From assembly GCF_026684035.1 (NCBI RefSeq), contig NZ_CP113361.1, forward strand, positions 62,001 through 126,000: a stretch of DNA of 64,000 nt, in the 5' to 3' direction. The DNA is from Methanogenium organophilum. GTDB lineage: Archaea; Halobacteriota; Methanomicrobia; Methanomicrobiales; Methanomicrobiaceae. The position numbers and the translations under genes are program-made. Below are positions 47,394-55,098 of the stretch, piece after piece. Positions within the stretch are counted from its first letter, which is position 1, and each line of letters starts with the position of its first letter. The notes below the pieces were generated by a model, which worked only from the letters and a program-made list of their open reading frames with translations, searched no databases and was not told where the DNA came from.

Positions 47394-48320
47394 TTATCCC
47401 TCCCTCCTGTAGACGTTTAAAAATAAGTCTTCAAGGCCGGGTCTGTCGAGATACATCTCTGTTATGCCTGAACAGGTTCCTTTGAGTTCTTCTGCAAGTC
47501 CGGGTCTTATATCTTTTTCAACCGAGATTTCAACACCATCTTTGGTTCTTGCGATTTCTAAAATATCAGGGTTTTTAATGGATTCAATTTTGGTGTAAAG
47601 CTCAGGGTTGATAGATTTGATAACAATTTTCTGATGAGTGTTGCTCTGTCTGATGAGTTCATCTTCAACCTCTTTGACGGATCCTTTTGCTACAAGTTTC
47701 CCCTGTGAGATTATACCAAGTGTCGTACATACGGCTTTCACTTCGGATAGAATATGAGAGCAGATGAGGATGGTTTTCCCGGCTTCTCTTAGTTCATTAA
47801 CGATTTCCCTGTATCTTAAGACACCTTCAGGATCAAGGTTTGCAGTCGGTTCGTCAAGGATTACTACCTTTGGATCATTTAGGAGTGCCAGTGCGAGACC
47901 AAGTCTTTGGTTCATTCCTCTTGAGTATTCTCCGACTTTTTGTGTGACGCCATTTAGTCTGACACTCTTTAACAGAGTTTCAATTCTATCTTCCCTCTCC
48001 CGATCATTGATGGGATAGAATTTTCCCAGATAATCAAGATTTTCATATCCGGTTAAATTGGCATAAAATCCTACATCTTCAGGGAGGTAGCCGAGAATCT
48101 CTTTTCCTTTGAGTGGATCAAGTGCTACATTTACACCATCAATTGTACAGGTACCGGATGTCGGTTCTATCATTCCGGCGATCATAAGGATTGTTGTACT
48201 CTTTCCTGCGCCGTTTGGGCCAAGAAATCCAAATACTTCCCCTTTTCCTATCTGAAGGTTGAGATTGTTTACCGCTGGCTTTCCGTTATACTCCTTTGTG
48301 AGGTTTTGTGTTTTTATCAT
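47394..48320 (-). CDS. ABC transporter ATPase, cassette A
   Basis: 308 residues, roughly three quarters identical to the cassette B ATPase by eye. Walker A GPNGAGKSTTIL, signature EYSRGMNQRL, Walker B VVILDEPTANLDPEG, switch ICSHILSEV. Shares the same 80-residue C-terminal extension. Drives the two permeases encoded directly after it. Confidence 0.93.
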   Translation of the reverse strand: MIKTQNLTKEYNGKPAVNNLNLQIGKGEVFGFLGPNGAGKSTTILMIAGMIEPTSGTCTIDGVNVALDPLKGKEILGYLPEDVGFYANLTGYENLDYLGKFYPINDREREDRIETLLKSVRLNGVTQKVGEYSRGMNQRLGLALALLNDPKVVILDEPTANLDPEGVLRYREIVNELREAGKTILICSHILSEVKAVCTTLGIISQGKLVAKGSVKEVEDELIRQSNTHQKIVIKSINPELYTKIESIKNPDILEIARTKDGVEISVEKDIRPGLAEELKGTCSGITEMYLDRPGLEDLFLNVYRREG

Positions 48321-48350
48321 GTATCCTGCCCTTTTCTTTGATTTTGAGTG

Positions 48351-49526
48351 TCAGTCATAATTTTTTCCAAAAATCTTGATCTTGCTATTATGCAGGGAAA
48401 GGATCTCTCCGCTGTTGGCATCGATGGCGGCCCATACATTACGATCTCCCCAACTACGGGATTCTTCTGTTTTGAATGAGATTCCCCATGCCAGAGGAAC
48501 AGGGCTTAAAAGATAGCCGTCTTCTATGTCCATATACGGACTCGAATCAAGCCAAAACAGACAGTTTGTAAATTCCTTTTCCGGATTGTACTCAATTTTC
48601 TGTGGATCGTCAGGATACAGTTCATCCAGTTTTGCTTCAAGAATTGCTCTTGCTTCTTCCAGAGATATTTCAGGAACAGGAGATAATGTTACAGATTTTT
48701 TAAAGAATTCTTCATCGTTAAATTCATCGCCATATGCGAGTATCTCGCCAGTTGCCCTGTTGAAATAGATCTGTGTCTTACCCATATATGATTTAACGCC
48801 ATTACGGGTTTCGCGTATATGTGCAACTGTTGTCAGGGGCATATTGCCACTGTCTACCAAGTAGATGAAGTAGTTGTTTTTATTCTTCTCATACTCTTCA
48901 TCACCGATCATTCTCTTTAAGATGGGAATTATGTCCCTCTCTATATCGACATCCTCGTGGCGGATTATTTCACCACTACTTTTATCACGGATTGGTGAAT
49001 CAGGGGTATAATACCACCAGACAATTCGTCTTTTTTCAGCATTATAAGCAACTAATTTACAAACATTATCCGGCTCGTCCGTATCCACAATCACACCTTC
49101 AAAGACGATTATAGGTACAAAGAATGTGCCGGCCCGTTTTGCCTCCCAGTGATAATTATTCAGTGAAGAAGTGCTTAATTTGGGGAATACTCGCAAAATT
49201 TCAGTTTTTGCGTCGTTGAGAAGGTTTTTTTCTTTTTCAGAGTCGTATTCAGGTATTGCTTTATTTTTTTCTTTGGCAGATACCACTCCTGGCAGTTTTA
49301 CAGGTTCAGGAAGTTTTACATCTGCGGATTTAGCAGCACTCTCTGCTGCCGGATTCCCGGCAGTTCCTTCTTGCTGAATTGCCTCGATATTCGCATCTTT
49401 TGGTGCATCGGCAGCTTTGGTTGTGACTGTGCCTGCTCCTGAATTCTCGGTGCATCCTGAGAAGAGTACAGCCGACAAGGTGATTCCCACCAGAATTACT
49501 GATATGACCAATTTTCTCATCGTCAT
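48351..49526 (-). CDS. PepSY-like lipoprotein, tandem copy 2
   Basis: 391 residues: lipoprotein signal ending SAVLFSGCTENSGAGTV, Ala-rich linker, then EYDSEKEKNLLNDAKTEILR, LSTSSLNNYHWEAKRAGTFF and a C-terminal unit ISLEEARAILEAKLDELYPD ending WAAIDANSGEILSLHNSKIK. It is a tandem duplicate of the gene at 49.7-50.9 kb, with long stretches identical. A 23-base conserved stretch (starting cccttttctttgattttgag) lies at both gene ends. Confidence 0.8.
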   Translation of the reverse strand: MTMRKLVISVILVGITLSAVLFSGCTENSGAGTVTTKAADAPKDANIEAIQQEGTAGNPAAESAAKSADVKLPEPVKLPGVVSAKEKNKAIPEYDSEKEKNLLNDAKTEILRVFPKLSTSSLNNYHWEAKRAGTFFVPIIVFEGVIVDTDEPDNVCKLVAYNAEKRRIVWWYYTPDSPIRDKSSGEIIRHEDVDIERDIIPILKRMIGDEEYEKNKNNYFIYLVDSGNMPLTTVAHIRETRNGVKSYMGKTQIYFNRATGEILAYGDEFNDEEFFKKSVTLSPVPEISLEEARAILEAKLDELYPDDPQKIEYNPEKEFTNCLFWLDSSPYMDIEDGYLLSPVPLAWGISFKTEESRSWGDRNVWAAIDANSGEILSLHNSKIKIFGKNYD

Positions 49527-49699
49527 TTTTCATGAACTCCGTTTATCTTGTAAAGAGGGGAAAATCTGCCAGATGAGCCAAAGATTTCCCCTTTTCCAAC
49601 ATGGAGTTTGAACTCATTTCCGCCCGATTCGCCACCATGTTTTTTCGTGAAATTTGCAGATTCTGCCATGTATTTTGCCCTTTTCTTTGATTTTGAGTG

Positions 49700-50887
49700 T
49701 CAATCATAATTTTTTCCAAAAATCTTGATTTTGCTATTATACAGGGAAAGGATCTCGCCGCTGTTGGCATCGATGGCGGCCCATATATCACGATCTCCAT
49801 AACTGCGGGATTCTTCTGTTTTGAATAAGATTCCCCATGCCAAGGGTATGGGACTCATAATATAATTCGGCGAAGTATTGTAGTCTCCCTTAAGATTCAG
49901 GAATTGTGTCCTGTCCATCCAGAACAGACAGTTTGTGCATTCCCCTTCCGAACTGTATTCAATATTCTGCGGATCGTCAGGATACAGTTCATCCAGTTTT
50001 GCTTCAAGAATTGCTTTCGCTTCTTCAAAAGAGATTTCAGGAACGGGGGACAATGTTACAGATTTTTTAAAGAATTCTTCATCGTTAAACCTGTCTCCAT
50101 ATACCACTACCTCCCCAGTTGCCCTGCTAAAATAGATCTGTGTATTACCCATATATGATTTAACGCCATTACGGGTTTCGCGTATATGTGCAACTGTTGT
50201 CAGGGGCATATTGCCATTATCTGCCAAGTAGATGAAGTAGTTGTTTTTATTCTTCTCGTACTCTTCAGCGCCGATCATTTTCTTAAAGATGGGAATTATG
50301 TCCCTCTCTATATCGACATCCTCGTGGCGGATTATTTCACCACTGCTGGTATCACGGATTGGTGCATCCGTGGAATAATCCCAATGGACAATCCGCCCTT
50401 TTTTCGGGTCATAATAAACTCTCTTACAAACATTATCCGGCTCGTCCGTATCCACAATCACACCTTCAAAGACGATTACAGGTACGAAGAATGTGCCGGC
50501 CAGATTTGCTCCCCAATGATAATTATTCAGTGAAGAAGTGCTTAATTTTGGGAATACTCGCAAAATTTCAGTTTTTGCGTCGTTGAGAAGGTTTTCTTCT
50601 GTTTCAGAGTCATATTCGGGCATTACAGCTGTATCTTCCGTAATAGAACCTGGAAGTTTTACAGGTTCGGGAAGTATTACATATGCGGATTTAGCAGCAT
50701 TCTCTGCTGCCGGATTCACTTCAGTTTCATTCTGTTGATTTGCCGGGACATTTGCATCTTTTGGTGCATCGGCAGTCAAGGTTGTGACTGTGCCTGCTCC
50801 TGAATTTTCGGTGCATCCCAACGTCATTGCGACAGAGATGGTAATGACTACCAGGGCAATTAGTATAACCGGTTTTTTATTATTCAT
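49700..50887 (-). CDS. PepSY-like lipoprotein, tandem copy 1
   Basis: 395 residues from ATG 50887 (MNNKKPVILIALVVITISVA then MTLGCTENSGAG; GGAGGGG precedes). A longer upstream frame overlaps the small secreted-protein gene and is not favoured. Body and C-terminus match the next lipoprotein closely (SSLNNYHWGANLAGTFFVPV; WAAIDANSGEILSLYNSK). Differences concentrate in the linker and around residues 325-345 (FWMDRTQFLNLKGDYNTSPN), which may be the ligand side. Confidence 0.8.
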   Translation of the reverse strand: MNNKKPVILIALVVITISVAMTLGCTENSGAGTVTTLTADAPKDANVPANQQNETEVNPAAENAAKSAYVILPEPVKLPGSITEDTAVMPEYDSETEENLLNDAKTEILRVFPKLSTSSLNNYHWGANLAGTFFVPVIVFEGVIVDTDEPDNVCKRVYYDPKKGRIVHWDYSTDAPIRDTSSGEIIRHEDVDIERDIIPIFKKMIGAEEYEKNKNNYFIYLADNGNMPLTTVAHIRETRNGVKSYMGNTQIYFSRATGEVVVYGDRFNDEEFFKKSVTLSPVPEISFEEAKAILEAKLDELYPDDPQNIEYSSEGECTNCLFWMDRTQFLNLKGDYNTSPNYIMSPIPLAWGILFKTEESRSYGDRDIWAAIDANSGEILSLYNSKIKIFGKNYD

Positions 50888-50945
50888 TTTCCCCTCCGTT
50901 TTTATAACAAAAAATGGTGATTTTGGTTGATTTGAACTCCCTTGC

Positions 50946-51362
50946 CTACGGAGACGCATATACTGTGCTACCCGCAGAACCCACATTACAGTAATTCCGT
51001 GTCATTGGATTATAAGGGGATTCATAAAGGTTAACATCCTGGTTGGTGCTGTAGTACCCTAAGAGCGGAGTTGTCAACGATGTGGTGACGCTACCTGTCG
51101 AATATGTTACAGTACCCGGGGCAGCATCTGTTCCAAGAACCTCGAGATTGATATTGATCTGCTCAGGACCGGTGTAACTCTCACCGGAGCCTTTGTATAA
51201 ATAGCCATATTGATAGCTTGAAGCCTGTCCGTAAGCTCCTACCCGATAGTCGTCGTCTGTGTAATAATGCCAACCCGCACTAACCGGCCCGACAAGTATT
51301 GCACTTGCAACAAGCATCATGACAAGCAGAATGCCTGTTTTCTTTAAATTGAAAGTTTTCAT
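50946..51362 (-). CDS. small secreted protein, candidate cargo of the exporter locus
   Basis: 138 residues from ATG 51362: FNLKKTGILLVMMLVASAIL then VGPVSAGWHYYTD, a clean signal peptide with cleavage after VSA. The mature part is rich in Tyr, Gly, Ser and Thr (YGQASSYQYGYLYKGSGESY; TYSTGSVTTSLTTPLLGYYS) with one Cys. First gene after the promoter at 51.64 kb, ahead of two lipoproteins and the ABC genes. Its signal peptide and leader are shared with the frameshifted gene at 52.3 kb. Function unknown. Confidence 0.72.
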   Translation of the reverse strand: MKTFNLKKTGILLVMMLVASAILVGPVSAGWHYYTDDDYRVGAYGQASSYQYGYLYKGSGESYTGPEQININLEVLGTDAAPGTVTYSTGSVTTSLTTPLLGYYSTNQDVNLYESPYNPMTRNYCNVGSAGSTVYASP

Positions 51363-51641
51363 TTTCTTCACCTTTGTGTTCGGTTTTTTGTTTGGTTTTT
51401 GAAGGGGCTGATAAGATCCGGATTGGTGTATACGCATGGTGCATGGAATCTTCCTGAAGATTCCTTCATGCGCAGGTATGCTACAGGGAAACCCCTTCAA
51501 ACGGGGCTTTGAATCCCGGAAAGGATACAATCCTGCACCTTTGATGAAAACAGGTACATTTTTCTTCCCGTACAGTGGGTAAGAGCAACTCCTCCACTGT
51601 CCTTAGATAAACATAAAAAAATGTCATATTTATGCTTTCTA
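51363..51641 (-). ncRNA. homologous structured 5' leader, copy B
   Basis: Bases 51398-51407 (TTTGAAGGGG) and 51492-51501 (CCCCTTCAAA) are perfectly complementary over 10 bp. Inside, GGAATCTTCCTGAAGATTCC (51445-51464) is a near-perfect palindrome forming a stem-loop. Against copy A the outer stem keeps GAAGGGG but its flanking pairs have moved, and the inner stem has wholly different bases while still pairing. Confidence 0.5.
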
Positions 51642-51684
51642 GGACAAATGCCGAACTGATTTCAAACCGTTCGGTTTTTGTCCC
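51642..51684. promoter_or_regulatory. divergent operator-like inverted repeat
   Basis: ggacaaatgccgaactgat on the minus-gene side and gttcggtttttgtccca on the plus side, with the same centre (ttcaaacc) as at 45.27 kb. TATA-like ATAAATATGAC (minus) and ATAAACTATATC (plus) follow. Confidence 0.72.
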
Positions 51685-51822
51685 ATAAACTATATCTGTC
51701 CAAAAAGGCGGAGATGGTTATCAAATCTTGCTGAAAATATGAAAATCAACATTTCGCGGGTAATTTTTAAAAACAGTTGCATATATCCATTCAAACAGTG
51801 AAAACAAGAGAGTGATTTCTGT

Positions 51823-51873
51823 ATGCGCCGCTGTCGGGAGATAGTTGACGACGCTTTTTACAAATCATTTTAG
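51823..51873 (+). other. conserved micro-frame MRRCREIVDDAFYKSF
   Basis: A 16-residue frame on the plus side of the divergent promoter. At 45340 the same start recurs as MRRCRDIVKDAFYSS, again on the plus side of the matching promoter and preceded by the same gagagtgatttctgt. It may be the N-terminal relic of a gene once read from these promoters, or a leader peptide. Confidence 0.4.
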
Positions 51874-52277
51874 AATGAATATAGAAATCCTGAGGTAATT
51901 AACAAATTTTTTGCTGAGATTATTTGCCGGAACTGACAGAAAGATGGGATGATTTTCAGCCTTTCCAAACATGTATCGGAAAAAATCACAATTTCCCAAA
52001 AACAAAGATAGACCTCATAAAAATCCAACCATATATCCCCGGCCCATACGTTTGTAGAATGAAGTCCCACAAATCGATTCATTTTAGAATAGCAATTCTT
52101 TCCGGCACAAAATACCATTCAAAAAGAGGATGAGAGGTAAAAATTCTAAGAAAAGAATCGTATTTTTGGAAAAGGCATCCGGAATGAATCATCATGAACC
52201 GGACAACAAAAATAATATTCAGATTTTGGTATAAACCGGTTTTTCCCGGTTATGGTTTCAGTATGAGAAACACAGTA
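51874..52277. other. gene-poor spacer
   Basis: No gene supported; only short frames in unlikely composition. Confidence 0.45.
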
Positions 52278-52608
52278 CTACCCTTTGATTTTACGCAATT
52301 TCAGACCAAAATAAATGAATGACAGCGTCACAACCGAGGCATACACTGCTCCAATTAAAAGCCTTGGATCGGGTTCAATCCAGATTTTTACTGAAGAAAT
52401 AACCAGCCACAGTGGTAAAAAAGCAATCGCTATTACCGGTACCGATGCCGCTCTTAGAATTTCATCCGTTTTTTCATATTCCATAAATGTTTTACCTGGT
52501 AAATAACCCGCTTTGGTAGCATTTAAGCTAAGATCATGAGTATAACCTGATCCCGGAATAAGCATCATGATAAGCAAAATACCTGTTTTCTTTACACGGA
52601 TTTTTCAT
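52278..52608 (-). pseudogene. frameshifted paralogue with shared signal peptide
   Basis: ATG 52608 opens MKNP and then loses frame; removing one A from the A5 run (plus-strand T5 at 52601-52605) gives MKIRVKKTGILLIMMLIPGS, matching KKTGILLVMML of the secreted protein at 51.36 kb. The rest (GYLPGKTFMEYEKTDEILRA, then two membrane helices with VPVIAIAFLPLWLVIS) differs. A TTG at 52577 could rescue translation. The signal peptide, leader and promoter thus seem duplicated onto an unrelated body. Confidence 0.5.
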
Positions 52609-52897
52609 ATCTTCTTTCCCTTTTTAGTTGTTTTACCTTTTTTCCAAAAGGGTCGTTTCAATCTGGATTTCTGTCTTCAAAGACTACACAGAATCTTCCA
52701 TAATATACTTTCATGCAGGGATTTTGCAATGAAGCCCCTTTCAATATGGGGCCTAAACAGGCCGAAAAGAAAATAACAGCAGGTGAAAAGTGAACTGGTT
52801 CCCCCCTGCAAATGAATTTCCCTTTCGAACAGTGAGAAATGGAATGCCCTCAACTGTCCCTAACTATACTTGAAAATAGTCCTATTTATGTTTTCCA
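52609..52897 (-). ncRNA. homologous 5' leader, copy C
   Basis: Shares order of landmarks with copies A and B (tgcaggtgaa-like gcaggtgaaaagtgaac, ccctgcaaatgaatt, aacagtgagaa). The outer stem is weaker: AAAGGG (52647-52652) with CCCTTT (52736-52741). Sits between the 52.9-kb promoter and the frameshifted gene. Confidence 0.4.
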
Positions 52898-52932
52898 GGA
52901 CAAACACTGAACTGATTTCTGTGTTTGTCCCA
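52898..52932. promoter_or_regulatory. divergent operator-like site, shortened
   Basis: ggacaaacactgaactgat on the minus side; on the plus side only ctgtgtttgtccca is left, as the central ttcaaaccgttc was lost. TATA-like ATAAATAGG (minus) and ATAGACCATATG (plus) follow. Confidence 0.6.
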
Positions 52933-53020
52933 TAGACCATATGTACGTAAAAATTCGGCTCTGGAGAAATGCTGCGAAGCAAAAGAATGCGTACATGTGC
53001 AACCCGCCCGGATAAATGAC

Positions 53021-53042
53021 GGAAACAGGTGGTCCTGTTTCC
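53021..53042 (+). terminator. strong hairpin, possible terminator
   Basis: GGAAACAGG tggt CCTGTTTCC is a perfect 9-bp stem with a 4-base loop, followed by CCCGTTTTAT. Archaeal termination relies on T-runs more than hairpins, so the role is uncertain. Confidence 0.35.
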
Positions 53043-53210
53043 CCCGTTTTATACCCTCTTTGAACCCTTGTTTTGGGGGATTTGGGGGATAAAATGGACG
53101 TATTTTGTGATCTATTTTACTGCCAAAATAATACGGCTGTAATCCCTTCCTTTCCTAAAAATACGGGATATTGCGAACAAATGAACGGTTGCTATTAACA
53201 GACATTCTGG

Positions 53211-53290
53211 GAGGATGTATGGGTTGTCTCCGGTTGAGATCGGCCTGCTCCGGGCTTCTGTGTGGATCGGTTTTTTCCAAGGCGCAGGCT
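53211..53290 (+). repeat. dispersed repeat, copy 2
   Basis: Counterpart of 18293-18368: ggatgtatgggt, ctccgg, cttctgtgtggatcggttttttcc and ggcgcagg in the same order. It directly precedes the membrane-protein relic, as the weaker relative does at 2.86 kb. Confidence 0.4.
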
Positions 53291-53315
53291 ATTTTGAGGG
53301 TTATTTATGTCTTAC

Positions 53316-53530
53316 TTAACCAGAACCAAGGATCTTGCCCAAAAAACGGAAATCGTACATCACAGCGTATAGGATGAACAAACAGCATGTCCTATTCCCA
53401 TCGTCCGGATAATGATACCTGATACCAATGTTGAGAAAATAAGATGAGTACAATCAATGAGGCAGTAAATATGAAGCAAAATTACCATTCTGCCGGGTAA
53501 AGAAGTTATCTTCAGGTATAGCTTGTCTTC
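53316..53530 (-). pseudogene. relic of the small membrane protein at 2.9-3.1 kb
   Basis: The minus strand reads LLYPAEW, a stop, FCFIFTASLIVLILFS, and later FLGKILGSG and a stop at 53316, matching ELLYPAEWGFRFFITSMLVA and ILGKIPAPG of the gene at 2903-3127. At least three stops or shifts separate the pieces. Confidence 0.6.
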
Positions 53531-53811
53531 TTCTCTTTTATGGTCTGGTTTATCTCTGAGGATTTCCACAGGGCCAAAAACAATTATTTCCCGTCCTGAT
53601 TATTTGGGAAACACCATCAATAAAATTCATAAAATGGGTTGCGCTTCTGTTAACATACATAATTGTGATATGATAAATCGATACGGAAATCGGCAAGTAT
53701 TCATGAAAGCAGGTGATTCTACCAAAGATTGCGACTATAATTTGGAATAAGCTAATAAGGAAATATATACACTATTCACAGAAATTTATGTGTTTATTAG
53801 ACCAAATCCGG

Positions 53812-53832
53812 ATCAGTTCGGCGTTTGTCCCA
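53812..53832 (+). promoter_or_regulatory. operator-like motif before the small peptide and regulator 1
   Basis: cagttcggcgtttgtccca followed by AAAAATATTATATC. One base differs from the consensus (gcg for gtg). Confidence 0.68.
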
Positions 53833-53868
53833 AAAATATTATATCAAATTAAATTATAAAATGAACAA

Positions 53869-54033
53869 ATGATAATATCCGGGATCAGATTATGCGCAAT
53901 CCCAGCAATCTTGCTGATTTCAGTTATTCTGGTTCAAACTGTTTCGGCAAAAAAGGATGCCGCCAATTCCATCAGCCCATTAGTCTACGGAGAACAGGTT
54001 GCCTCATCCAGGACATACCAATTTACTGTTTAA
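53869..54033 (+). CDS. 54-residue predicted secreted peptide
   Basis: Starts ISGIRLCAIPAILLISVILV then QTVSA, a textbook signal peptide with a likely cut after VSA, leaving about 27 residues (KKDAANSISPLVYGEQVASS plus RTYQFTV). It lies 37 bp after the operator motif and 21 bp before regulator 1. In the second repeat unit the same DNA keeps only GEQV before a stop, so the peptide has no twin there. A relic of a longer surface protein is the alternative. Confidence 0.45.
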   Translation: MIISGIRLCAIPAILLISVILVQTVSAKKDAANSISPLVYGEQVASSRTYQFTV

Positions 54034-54054
54034 GAATATTAGAGGGACCTGATC

Positions 54055-54837
54055 TTGAAATTACCCGTGATTATCATCATCTTTTTGCTTTTTTTTGTCA
54101 CAATAGCAGATGCGACTGAATATACCATAACACCTTCAAGAAATGTGGGCAAACCCCCGGGGACTTCATTTGATGGTGAAATAGTCCGTGAACTGCAACC
54201 GATTCCTGTATGGTTTGCAGTACTTCTGACAATATTTCCACAGCTGGCTGTTATAAATCTTGAATCATTTATCGTTTTCAAATCATCAGTATACATTTGT
54301 TATGTAAAAATAAAACAAGCAAGATCCCGTTCCAGAGAAAAAAAAGAGGCAATATACGACCTGATAAAAATGAATCCCGGGATGCACTTCAGGGAACTTC
54401 AGCGAAAAACCGGTCTGAAAAAAGGGACATTTGAATACCACATAAAAAATATGGAGCATGAAGGACAGGTAAAAGCAGTACAAAATAATAGAAAGGTCCA
54501 TTATTTCATAAATAATTCAACGTATTCTCCGGAGGAAATGAAGATCATTTCTGTCATGAATAATGAATCCCTGAAAAATATTCTTTTAGAAGCCTCTACG
54601 AAACCCCTCATCACCAATAAAGAGATTGCTGAGAATTTAGAACTATCAAAGTCATCAGTAAGTGAAAAACTGAATTATTTAAACGATATTGGGATTCTGA
54701 ATGCAAAAAAAGAAGGCTGGTACACGTTTTATGAAATATCAAAGGAATACGATGATGCAATTCCGAATTATATCGCCAACGATATGTATACTGAGCAAAA
54801 CAGAATTGTACAGAAAGAAAGAATATCCTCATTGTAA
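54055..54837 (+). CDS. membrane-anchored double winged-helix regulator, copy 1
   Basis: 260 residues. The N-terminal hydrophobic segment LPVIIIIFLLFFVTIADA and a second (VWFAVLLTIFPQLAVINLES) place about 45 residues outside. Inside are two wHTH domains: IYDLIKMNPGMHFRELQRKT with GLKKGTFEYHIKNMEHEGQV (about 97-140) and LITNKEIAENLELSKSSVSE (about 185-205). The start codon is probably TTG 54055: copy 2 has ATGAATTTG where copy 1 has CTGATCTTG. Likely senses something at the envelope and controls the motif-bearing promoters. Confidence 0.85.
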   Translation: MKLPVIIIIFLLFFVTIADATEYTITPSRNVGKPPGTSFDGEIVRELQPIPVWFAVLLTIFPQLAVINLESFIVFKSSVYICYVKIKQARSRSREKKEAIYDLIKMNPGMHFRELQRKTGLKKGTFEYHIKNMEHEGQVKAVQNNRKVHYFINNSTYSPEEMKIISVMNNESLKNILLEASTKPLITNKEIAENLELSKSSVSEKLNYLNDIGILNAKKEGWYTFYEISKEYDDAIPNYIANDMYTEQNRIVQKERISSL

Positions 54838-54946
54838 CAGATACTGGCCAAAACAGGGGCAATGAAGAACCTGTTAGGATAAACTGTTTCCATTTTGCAA
54901 TGTTATTTTATTCCAAATTTTATTTGAATCTCAACATACATTCGCC

Positions 54947-54967
54947 ATCAGTTCGGTGTTTGTCCCA
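54947..54967 (+). promoter_or_regulatory. operator-like motif before regulator 2
   Basis: cagttcggtgtttgtccca followed directly by ATAAAATATATG, the best TATA-like box of the set. The regulator start is 132 bp downstream. Confidence 0.72.
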
Positions 54968-55098
54968 TAAAATATATGTTGTATCAAAATATAATTCAAA
55001 TGAATGATATTGTCCGGAAATCTATCTTTGATGTTTCCGGAGAGCAGGTTGTTTAATTCAGGTGATACCAGTTTCCTGTTGAAAATCCCCAGAGAGTC

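Noticed and set aside
43531-52932. The repeated GGACAAAC...GTTTGTCC arms as terminal inverted repeats of a transposable element
   Set aside because: Orientation to genes and to TATA-like boxes is constant, single copies occur before plus-strand genes, and no transposase or target duplication is seen. A control site fits better, though the test is a genome-wide scan.
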